Below are positions 1 to 4,686 of a stretch of DNA of 5,407 nt, in pieces. Source of the stretch: an uncultured Lachnospiraceae bacterium (GTDB lineage Bacteria > Bacillota > Clostridia > Lachnospirales > Lachnospiraceae). The notes below the pieces were generated by a model. That model did not search any database. It was not told where the DNA came from and saw only the letters and a program-made list of their open reading frames with translations. Each line of letters opens with the position of its first letter. The stretch's first letter is position 1. The stretch spans positions 1 through 5,407 of the forward strand of contig CANQCX010000135.1 in the NCBI GenBank assembly GCA_947591115.1, read 5' to 3'. Made by a program: the position numbers and the translations under genes.

Positions 1-689
1 TGCCTTTGGAAACGCTTTCCATGAAAAATTGCGGCATTACGGATCTGTCTGCGCTTTCCTCGATGGAGCATCTGACTCATCTGGACGTTTCTCTTAATCC
101 GGTTGCAGAGCTTCCTCCTATCGGACAGCTTCCTGCCCTAAAGATCTTAAATATCGAGTCCACGCCGATATCGGATATCCGGCTTCTGGCGGGCAGCTCC
201 CTTTCCTCATTCAACTGCCGCTATACCGGAATTACCGACTTTAGCAGCATTGCCTCTATGCCGGATCTGCGCCGGCTGGAGGTCAGCAATGTAAGCAAAC
301 AGGATATTGCCATGATCAATACGCTTACCGGTCTGGAAAAACTTACGCTTTCCAACAGTCCGATTACTTCTTTGGAGGAGATCAAAGATCTGACTCGGCT
401 GAAAGATCTGGACATCTGCCTCTGCAGTAAAATTTACGATCTGGAAGACATCTCCCGTTTTTCCAATCTGGAAAGCCTGTGTATCTCCTATACCCCGATT
501 TCCGACCTGACGCCGCTTACCGAGCTTTCCCGTTTGAACACCTTAACGATCGAGTATTCCGGAGTCCGCGATTATACGCCGCTGGCAGGTTGTCCGAAGC
601 TGCGGCAGATCTATCTCAACCATGCGATGGCGCAGGCATTGAACCGGCAGCTTCCGGAGCAGGATTATGAGCTGATCCTTGTCGATTAA
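1..689 (+). CDS. Leucine-rich-repeat protein, C-terminal part (5' end outside window)
   Basis: The reading frame is open from the left edge (first full codon at base 3) to TAA at 687-689, so this is the C-terminal part of a longer protein. The visible 228 or so residues are almost entirely leucine-rich repeats of 21-23 residues, about nine units. The recurring pattern is LxxLxIxxxxIxDLxxLxxLxx, as in LESLCISYTPISDLTPLTEL, which resembles the internalin-like/bacterial 22-residue class. The repeats start at the window edge and stop near base 620. A short non-repeat tail rich in Gln, Glu and Leu follows and may cap the solenoid. No membrane anchor, LPXTG sorting signal or catalytic motif is visible in this part. 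LRR solenoids usually bind other proteins; partner and location cannot be told without the N-terminus. The TTG near base 6 and ATG at 21 lie inside the repeat array and are not believable starts. Confidence is high for the repeat class and low for any role. Confidence 0.9.
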   Translation, partial: PLETLSMKNCGITDLSALSSMEHLTHLDVSLNPVAELPPIGQLPALKILNIESTPISDIRLLAGSSLSSFNCRYTGITDFSSIASMPDLRRLEVSNVSKQDIAMINTLTGLEKLTLSNSPITSLEEIKDLTRLKDLDICLCSKIYDLEDISRFSNLESLCISYTPISDLTPLTELSRLNTLTIEYSGVRDYTPLAGCPKLRQIYLNHAMAQALNRQLPEQDYELILVD

Positions 690-729
690 AGCGCGCCGCG
701 TCCGGCGGACTTGCCCAAAATCATAAGAA

Positions 730-770
730 AAAAGGACTTCCGGCTGTCTGGCCGAAAAGTCCTTTTGTTT
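730..770. terminator. Bidirectional intrinsic terminator between convergent genes
   Basis: A perfect 10-bp outer stem pairs AAAAGGACTT (730-739) with AAGTCCTTTT (757-766). An inner CGGC/GCCG stem (741-744 with 751-754) closes a six-base loop, and a small internal mismatch separates the two stems. On the plus strand the stem runs into TTTTGTTTTT, a good U-tail for the LRR gene that ends 41 bases upstream. On the minus strand it is followed by TTTTCTTATGATTTT, a weaker tail for the kinase-like gene, whose stop lies at 773-775, just beside the stem. Shared use by both genes is inferred. Confidence 0.82.
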
Positions 771-772
771 TT

Positions 773-1381
773 CTATCTATCCTGTTCCCGCTGCTGCCAT
801 CCGCGGATATACTGCTCGATAAAATCGGCGGTTTTATCCACGCCCAGCCTGCTGCTGTTGATGCAAAGATCATAGTGGCGGGAATCCCCCCACTTGATAT
901 CGCAGTGGTAATTATGGTAAGACTTCCTGTTTCTGTCGTGGCGTGCAATGGCGTCTTTCGCCTCCTGCTCGGAGAAATCGCGTACCTGTTCGATCCGCTT
1001 GATCCGGTCTTGCATATCTCCCAGAATAAAAATCGGAATCAGTCCGTTATATTCCTGCAAAATACTCTCGGAGCATCTTCCGACTACCACAAAGGATTCT
1101 CCTGCTTTTGCTTTTTCCCGCAGATATTCAAACTGGATCTCCGCGATAACCTCCTCCGGAGAACTGCTGAACCCGCGTACATTTCTGGAAAAAAGCGGTT
1201 TTTTCGCCCGCTCGTCGTATTTGCTCAGCCGCTCAATGTTCATGCCTTTTTCCTTTGCGATCTCATCCAGAAGATTGTGATCGTACAGCGGCAGTCCAAA
1301 ACGCTCCGCCAACTGCGCCGCAATATAATGTCCGCCGCTTCCGTATTCTCGGCTGACTGAAATAATGAGCTGTTTTTCCAT
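773..1381 (-). CDS. Cytidylate-kinase-like P-loop protein
   Basis: This 202-residue protein belongs, by its motifs, to the cytidylate-kinase-like family (Pfam Cytidylate_kin2 type), a nucleoside-monophosphate-kinase-related group whose true substrate is generally unproven. Near the N-terminus a degenerate P-loop, SREYGSGGHYIA (residues 10-21), lacks the classical GK[ST] ending, which is usual for this family. LPLYDHNLLDEIAKE (30-44) follows, then a VVVGRCSE segment (98-105) that corresponds to the second nucleotide-binding strand. A lid-like basic stretch, ARHDRNRKSYHNYHCD (146-161), and YDLCINSSRLG (170-180) near the C-terminus complete the pattern. It is likely cytosolic, with no membrane segment. 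The ATG at 1381 has AAAGGGG (1389-1395) seven bases upstream. It starts 15 bases after the transporter stop on the same strand, so the two are very probably cotranscribed. It is shorter than housekeeping Cmk (about 220-230 residues) and should not be called cmk. A phosphotransferase role is inference; a regulatory nucleotide-binding role linked to the transporter is equally open. Confidence 0.88.
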   Translation of the reverse strand: MEKQLIISVSREYGSGGHYIAAQLAERFGLPLYDHNLLDEIAKEKGMNIERLSKYDERAKKPLFSRNVRGFSSSPEEVIAEIQFEYLREKAKAGESFVVVGRCSESILQEYNGLIPIFILGDMQDRIKRIEQVRDFSEQEAKDAIARHDRNRKSYHNYHCDIKWGDSRHYDLCINSSRLGVDKTADFIEQYIRGWQQREQDR

Positions 1382-1396
1382 GCGTATTCCCCTTTC

Positions 1397-2755
1397 TTAT
1401 AGGTAACGTACAAAAATCATCACTGTGCTGATGAGAAGTACCAGAAGCGTTGCCGGTACTACCTTTTTACAGTATTCGCCCCATCCGATCGGATGACCTG
1501 CCTTTGCCGCTACCGAGGTTCCGACTACATTTGCGGAAGCGCCGATCGGCGTTGCGCTGCCTCCGATATCCGTTCCCATAGACAGCGCCCATGCCAGCGT
1601 TTCCAGCGGAATTCCCTGTGCCGCCGCAAGCGTCTTAATGACCGGTATCATGGTTGCCGCAAACGGAATATTGTCAATAAACGCACTGGCGAGTGCAGAA
1701 ATCCAGATAATGATCGCAATCATCAGCATCGCGTTTCCGCCGCTGACTTTTCCGATAAAGCCTGCAACCAGCTCCAGAATCCCCGTCTGCTCCAGTCCTC
1801 CTACCACTACAAACAATCCGATAAAAAACAGAAGCGTTTTGTAGTCCACTTTTTTCAGTACTTCTACGGCATGTTTGCCGGAAGTAATCAGCGTAACCAG
1901 CGCAATAAACAGTCCGATAAACGCAACCGTCAGTCCCGTCATTGCGTGCGTTACCAGCAGTACTACCGCGCACAGAAAAATAACGGTGCTGATGATAAAA
2001 CCGGTTTTATCTGTGATCGCGCTCTTTGGATCCGGCAGCTTGGAAATATCTACCTGTTTTCCGCTTCCGGTCTTCAATTCCTTACGGAATGCAAAATAAA
2101 AGAAAAGAAGTACCGCGATCAGGGAAATCCCCGCGATCAGTCCCGTATTCAGAACAAAGTCCGCAAACGAATATCCCAGCGAAGTACCGATGATGATATT
2201 CGGCGGATCTCCGCACATCGTCGCCGAGCCGCCCAGATTGGCGCAGAAGATCTCCGCCAAGATCATCGGAACCGGATTGAATTCCAAAAGCCGCGCCAGC
2301 TCCACCGTAACGGCAGCCAAAAACAGAATGACCGTAATGCTGTCAATGAACATTGCCAATACGAACGACATGATCATAAACGTAATAAAAATCGGAACTG
2401 TCTGATAGTGAACCAGCTTTGCGATCCGCATACACAGCCAGCGGAAAAATCCCGCTCTTGCCATGCCCTCTACCATGACCATCATTCCTGCGATAAAAAT
2501 AATTGTGGCCCAGTTGATACCACTGGAAGATTCCGAAGACTCGCCTGCCTGATACCAAAAATCCAACGTAAAAATATTACGCACATTCAACGTCTCAATC
2601 ACTGCCGACATACTGTGCAGTCCGATTCCAAAAACCAGCAGCAGCGTCAGGAGCCCACAACCTAAAGTGACATATTGCCGTTCGATCTTTTCTGTAATGA
2701 TCAAAAGAAACATCGCAACAAAAATCAATACGGCAAGTACCTGTGCTGTTATCAT
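1397..2755 (-). CDS. ArsB/NhaD-family (SLC13-like) ion transporter
   Basis: A 452-residue multi-pass membrane protein of the ion-transporter superfamily (ArsB/NhaD/P-permease group), with roughly 10-12 hydrophobic segments from residue 2 to the C-terminus. Both halves of the inverted-repeat fold show matching signatures. In the first half these are AMFIDSITVIL (134-144) and NLGGSATMCGDPPNIIIG (173-190), the latter typical of this group. In the second half they are SAFIDNIPFAATMIP (357-371) and DIGGSATPIGASANVVG (396-412). The repeated Gly/Ser/Thr/Asn-rich loops are expected to meet at the transport site. A central hydrophilic linker (about 224-248) separates the halves, and a short Ser-rich extracytoplasmic or loop segment lies near 72-78. 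Relatives move sodium/protons, arsenite or organic anions; the sequence does not identify the substrate, and no ars genes are nearby. An ATG at 2773 is in frame, but AGGAGGTG lies inside that extension and seven bases before the ATG at 2755, so 2755 is preferred. The kinase-like gene follows directly in the same operon. Confidence 0.92.
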   Translation of the reverse strand: MITAQVLAVLIFVAMFLLIITEKIERQYVTLGCGLLTLLLVFGIGLHSMSAVIETLNVRNIFTLDFWYQAGESSESSSGINWATIIFIAGMMVMVEGMARAGFFRWLCMRIAKLVHYQTVPIFITFMIMSFVLAMFIDSITVILFLAAVTVELARLLEFNPVPMILAEIFCANLGGSATMCGDPPNIIIGTSLGYSFADFVLNTGLIAGISLIAVLLFFYFAFRKELKTGSGKQVDISKLPDPKSAITDKTGFIISTVIFLCAVVLLVTHAMTGLTVAFIGLFIALVTLITSGKHAVEVLKKVDYKTLLFFIGLFVVVGGLEQTGILELVAGFIGKVSGGNAMLMIAIIIWISALASAFIDNIPFAATMIPVIKTLAAAQGIPLETLAWALSMGTDIGGSATPIGASANVVGTSVAAKAGHPIGWGEYCKKVVPATLLVLLISTVMIFVRYL

Positions 2756-2760
2756 TTGTG

Positions 2761-2768
2761 CACCTCCT
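2761..2768 (-). promoter_or_regulatory. Ribosome binding site that fixes the transporter start
   Basis: The minus strand reads AGGAGGTG here, a near-perfect anti-16S match, with seven bases between AGGAGG and the ATG at 2753-2755. It lies within codons 2-5 of the longer alternative start at 2773, which has no comparable site of its own. This makes the 452-residue form the likely product. Confidence 0.85.
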
Positions 2769-2790
2769 ATCATTCTATTACAACTTCTAT

Positions 2791-2819
2791 ATTCTACTAC
2801 TTTTTTTCAAAAATGAAAC
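2791..2819 (-). promoter_or_regulatory. Candidate promoter for the transporter/kinase-like operon
   Basis: On the minus strand, GTTTCA (2814-2819, three of six matches to TTGACA) precedes TAGAAT (2791-2796, five of six to TATAAT) by 17 bases. Transcription would begin near 2784, leaving a leader of about 28 bases that carries the AGGAGGTG site. A/T tracts just upstream (2831-2863) could act as an UP element. The -35 match is poor, so this is only a reasonable candidate. Confidence 0.38.
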
Positions 2820-2895
2820 CGCATTTATCCATAAAAATTTTATTTTTTTTACAAAATTTTAATTCAATTTGCTTGAAAAAAGGGACAAACGGCAT

Positions 2896-3044
2896 CCTCC
2901 GGAGGCTTTCTTATGACCAAAAAATGAAACCAAAAATGAAAGGAAGCCGCCCTGCTGCGCAGATGCGGCTTCCTTTCGAGGAGTTTAGTTATGAAAATGT
3001 TTATTAATAAAAAGGGAATAATATCAGGGAATCGCTTCCTCTGA
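2896..3044 (+). other. Unexplained plus-strand element with two RBS/ATG units and a hairpin
   Basis: GGAGG (2901-2905) sits seven bases before the ATG at 2913 of a four-codon frame (MTKK, stop at 2925-2927). The stop overlaps another ATG (2924) as ATGA. The second frame would encode 27 residues (MKPKMKGSRPAAQMRLPFEE and on, stop at 3005-3007) and reads straight through the hairpin at 2938-2977. Just after the hairpin, GAGGAG (2978-2983) lies seven bases before the ATG at 2991 of a 17-codon frame (MKMFINKKGIISGNRFL, stop at 3042-3044). The two start regions resemble each other: GGAGGCTTTCTTATGA versus GGAGTTTAGTTATGA. What is seen is the arrangement. That it is translated, or is a regulatory leader or RNA, is inference. 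It has no recognised homologue here and no good promoter. Confidence 0.3.
2938..2977 (-). terminator. GC-rich hairpin, probable murI terminator
   Basis: GAAAGGAAGCCGC (2938-2950) pairs perfectly over 13 bp with GCGGCTTCCTTTC (2965-2977). The loop can fold further as CTGC-TGC-GCAG (2952-2962). On the minus strand the stem is followed by ATTTTTGGTTTCATTTTTT, an interrupted but T-rich tail, which suits termination of murI about 164 bases past its stop. On the plus strand it is followed by CGAGGAGTTTAG, with no U-run, so it should not terminate in that direction. Confidence 0.6.
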
Positions 3045-3140
3045 CATCATCTAGTATATGCAAAAAGTGTGTCCGGAATATGTCCTAATTCGAAAACATT
3101 TCTAAACTTTTATGAAACGAATTTAGAAACAATTAAGATT

Positions 3141-3938
3141 TTAGCGCAAATCAAACAATTTTCGACAGAGTTCCAGCTTTCCGGCGTCCGGAAGACTGTT
3201 TTCAAACGTTACGCTCCCTTTCCCGCCGCGTGAGGACAGCAGTCCGCTTACCGCCAGACGGCGTTTCATTTCCCTTGCCGTCCCTTCCCCGCCGTCAAAA
3301 ATGCGGACGTTTTCTCCGAGCGTCTGCTGGATCAGCTCTCTTGCAAACGGATAGTGGGTGCAGCCTAGTACCGCCGCGTCCACGCGGCTGCCGCGGTAGT
3401 CATAGAGCAGTTCTTCCAGATATCTGCGCAGATCCTCGCCCCGCAGGTCGCCGCGCTCAATAAAATCCATCAAACCCGGACAGGGCAGCGGCAGAATTTC
3501 CGCCTGTTTTTCATAACGCGCCATCAGCCTGCGGAATTTTTCTTCGCGAATGGTCATCGGAGTCGCCATGACCAGTACGGTCGGATGCGGTTTGCACAGA
3601 GCGGCAGGTTTTACCGCCGGTTCGATCCCTACGATCGGCACTTTGGGATATTGCTCCCGAAGACTGCGCACTGCGGCGCTGGTGGCGGTATTGCAGGCTA
3701 CGACCAGTCCTTTGGCGCCTTTTTCAAACAGCTCTTCGGCATGGTCTGTGGTCAGTCTGCGGACTTCCTCTAATGTCTTGGTCCCGTACGGCGCATGAAG
3801 GGAGTCTCCGTAATAGATGAAGTTTTCATGAGGCAGGAGTTTTACCAGTTCCCGCAGTACGCTGATCCCGCCGACGCCCGAATCAAATACTGCAACCGGC
3901 CGCTCCTTTCCCTGTTCCGTTTCCCTCTCTCCGGTCAA
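3141..3938 (-). CDS. murI: Glutamate racemase
   Basis: MurI converts L-glutamate to D-glutamate, a required building block of peptidoglycan, by a two-cysteine proton-transfer mechanism in the cytosol without a cofactor. All family signatures are present in order. The N-terminal AVFDSGVGGISVLREL carries the conserved Asp/Ser. YYGDSLHAPYGTK follows, then VVACNTATSAA with the first catalytic Cys, GIEPAVKPA, and VLGCTHYPF with the second catalytic Cys and its His. Length from the chosen start is 265 residues, normal for MurI. The frame also has an ATG at 3977, which would add 13 residues (MIQYLKNRKGAAG). That ATG has no ribosome binding site and lies within a probable -10 element. The TTG at 3938 has AAAGGGG (3947-3953) eight bases upstream, so TTG is preferred, though not proven. 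The gene appears to be a single-gene unit, divergent from the zinc-ribbon gene and probably ended by the hairpin at 2938-2977. Confidence 0.96.
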   Translation of the reverse strand: MTGERETEQGKERPVAVFDSGVGGISVLRELVKLLPHENFIYYGDSLHAPYGTKTLEEVRRLTTDHAEELFEKGAKGLVVACNTATSAAVRSLREQYPKVPIVGIEPAVKPAALCKPHPTVLVMATPMTIREEKFRRLMARYEKQAEILPLPCPGLMDFIERGDLRGEDLRRYLEELLYDYRGSRVDAAVLGCTHYPFARELIQQTLGENVRIFDGGEGTAREMKRRLAVSGLLSSRGGKGSVTFENSLPDAGKLELCRKLFDLR

Positions 3939-3967
3939 ACCTGCCGCCCCTTTCCGATTTTTTAAAT

Positions 3968-3976
3968 ATTGTATCA
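3968..3976 (-). promoter_or_regulatory. Candidate extended -10 promoter of murI
   Basis: The minus strand reads TGATACAAT, matching the extended -10 pattern TGnTATAAT at all but one base. No good -35 lies 16-18 bases upstream, which is acceptable for extended -10 promoters. Transcription would start near 3961, downstream of the ATG at 3977 but upstream of the AAAGGGG site and TTG at 3938. This supports the TTG start. Confidence 0.5.
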
Positions 3977-4004
3977 TTGAAAAATAAACGGACTATGCTA
4001 TAAT
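3977..4004 (+). promoter_or_regulatory. Promoter of the zinc-ribbon gene
   Basis: TTGAAA (3977-3982, five of six to TTGACA) is separated by 16 bases from a perfect TATAAT (3999-4004). The predicted start near 4011 gives a leader of about 86 bases before the ATG at 4097. The -35 directly adjoins the probable murI -10 on the other strand, so the two polymerases would compete for the same DNA. Confidence 0.75.
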
Positions 4005-4083
4005 AGCTTTAGACATTATACCGCATCCCGCTTTGGTTGTCGATATTTTATCAGACGGAACGGAACAAAGAATTGATTTTGCT

Positions 4084-4090
4084 AAAGGAG
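4084..4090 (+). promoter_or_regulatory. Ribosome binding site that fixes the zinc-ribbon protein start
   Basis: AAAGGAG lies six bases before the ATG at 4097-4099. The frame is open further upstream to a TTG at 4037, but no ribosome binding site precedes that codon. The start at 4097 is therefore chosen. Confidence 0.85.
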
Positions 4091-4096
4091 ATACCT

Positions 4097-4519
4097 ATGT
4101 TACCAGATGAGGAATATGATTTTGAAAACGTTAAGCTATGCGAATTCTGCAACCGGCGGCTGCCCCGCAATTACAATGACACCCTGTGTCCGAACTGTCA
4201 GGAATACCGCCTTTTGCATGAGGTAAAGGATTTTATCCGAGAAAATCTGGTCAATGAATATCAGGTTGCCGAACATTTTAACATTCCGCTTAAGCGTGTC
4301 AAGAACTGGATCCGAGAGGGACGTATCGAATACCGCCAGACGGATTCCGGCACCGCGCTTTCGAGTATGCACTGCCAGCGCTGCGGCGCTCCGGTTTCTT
4401 TTGGCACTCTGTGCCAGAAGTGCCTGAAACTGCTCAACAACGGAACACGCGGCTATCAGGTTCAAAGACCGAGGGCCGCGATTGACGATAAGATGTTCTA
4501 TTTGGATCGCGACGAATAA
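4097..4519 (+). CDS. Double zinc-ribbon protein with a central helix-turn-helix-like segment
   Basis: A 140-residue, probably cytosolic protein. An acidic N-terminus (MLPDEEYDFE) leads into a first four-cysteine module, CxxC-12-CxxC (Cys15, 18, 31, 34). A helical segment follows (about 40-80), containing EYQVAEHFNIPLKRVKNWIR, which resembles a MerR/excisionase-like helix-turn-helix with the WIREGRI pattern. A second four-cysteine module has CxxC-9-CxxC spacing (Cys93, 96, 106, 109), and the tail is charged and rich in Asp and Arg. The layout of zinc ribbon followed by an 'xxWIREGRI' helix recalls the flagellar-region protein family of the YvyF type (TIGR03826). The second ribbon is an addition to that plan, and no flagellar gene is in view, so the link is tentative. 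Zinc binding is inferred from cysteine spacing; DNA, RNA or protein binding are all possible. The gene stands alone, with its own promoter upstream and a hairpin directly after the stop. Confidence 0.85.
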   Translation: MLPDEEYDFENVKLCEFCNRRLPRNYNDTLCPNCQEYRLLHEVKDFIRENLVNEYQVAEHFNIPLKRVKNWIREGRIEYRQTDSGTALSSMHCQRCGAPVSFGTLCQKCLKLLNNGTRGYQVQRPRAAIDDKMFYLDRDE

Positions 4520-4520
4520 A

Positions 4521-4600
4521 AAAACGCCCTCCTGCGCTGCGCGCGGCTGCAAAAGCAGCAGAGTTTTGATGCGCGCTCATGCGCATCCGAGGGCGGTTTT
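4521..4600 (+). terminator. Branched terminator-like structure after the zinc-ribbon gene
   Basis: An outer stem CGCCCTC/GAGGGCG (4525-4531 with 4589-4595) encloses two separate hairpins. These are GCTGC-AAAA-GCAGC (4546-4559) and GATGCGC-GCTCAT-GCGCATC (4568-4587). The flanking AAAA (4521-4524) can pair with TTTT (4597-4600) across one bulged G. It begins two bases after the stop at 4519. The plus-strand U-tail is short (TTTTATCG). On the minus strand the same structure is followed by seven T's (complement of 4518-4524), so it may also serve as a back-up stop for transcription from the right. Confidence 0.65.
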
Positions 4601-4614
4601 ATCGTATCGTATGC

Positions 4615-4663
4615 AAAAAAAGCCTGCCGCACCGAAGGCGTACCTTGCGCAGCGGCAGGCTTT
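4615..4663 (-). terminator. Intrinsic terminator of the small membrane-protein gene
   Basis: AAAGCCTGCCGC (4619-4630) pairs perfectly with GCGGCAGGCTTT (4652-4663). The 21-base loop holds a further AAGG-CGTA-CCTT hairpin. On the minus strand the stem runs into a run of seven T's (complement of 4615-4621), a classic intrinsic terminator 24 bases after the stop of the gene at 4687-5208. On the plus strand only TTTCTG follows, so its direction is clear. Confidence 0.85.
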
Positions 4664-4686
4664 CTGTATGTCTTATAACGGGTAAT

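Larger units (their letters stand above)
2774..3140. other. Long intergenic region between the transporter operon and murI
   Basis: No conventional gene is visible here. From left to right, 2775-2880 is extremely AT-rich and holds the transporter promoter candidate. Then come a CCTCCGGAGG palindrome (2896-2905), a 13-bp GC-rich hairpin (2938-2977) and two ribosome-binding-site/ATG pairs on the plus strand. The stretch 3045-3140 is AT-rich again. It contains two overlapping inverted repeats: AATTCG/CGAATT (3087-3092, 3118-3123) and TTTCTAAA/TTTAGAAA (3099-3106, 3122-3129). A long open frame on the plus strand runs through 2675-3007, but most of it is antisense to the transporter start and it has no start signal, so it is not called. 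No clear plus-strand promoter was found for the central element. Confidence 0.6.

Noticed and set aside
875..1360. A 161-codon plus-strand frame
   Set aside because: It is antisense to the kinase-like gene, with no ribosome binding site or recognisable domain.
773..1381. Housekeeping cytidylate kinase (cmk)
   Set aside because: The protein is short, its P-loop is degenerate, and its motifs fit the cytidylate-kinase-like family rather than Cmk itself.
1493..2665. A 390-codon open frame on the plus strand
   Set aside because: It is fully antisense to the transporter, which has clear family motifs. The predicted product is rich in Arg, Gln, Asn and Cys with no domain or ribosome binding site, as expected of a shadow frame.
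2756..2773. A six-residue N-terminal extension of the transporter from ATG 2773
   Set aside because: The extension consists of the ribosome binding site for the ATG at 2755.
2675..3007. A 110-codon plus-strand frame spanning the transporter start and the intergenic hairpin
   Set aside because: Its first part is antisense to the transporter and crosses a poly-T tract (Phe-rich). No start signal is present at its beginning. Only the last 27 codons, with their own upstream ATGA context, are kept as part of the unexplained element.
3939..3977. A 13-residue N-terminal extension of MurI from ATG 3977
   Set aside because: There is no ribosome binding site before it, it overlaps a probable -10 element, and the TTG at 3938 has a well-spaced AAAGGGG and gives the usual family length.
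4136..4552. A 138-codon minus-strand frame
   Set aside because: It lies opposite the zinc-ribbon gene, whose paired cysteines and start signals are convincing, and it begins within the terminator.
4521..4663. A repeat array or CRISPR from the series of hairpins
   Set aside because: The hairpins differ in sequence and length and are not regularly spaced; each is explained as a terminator.
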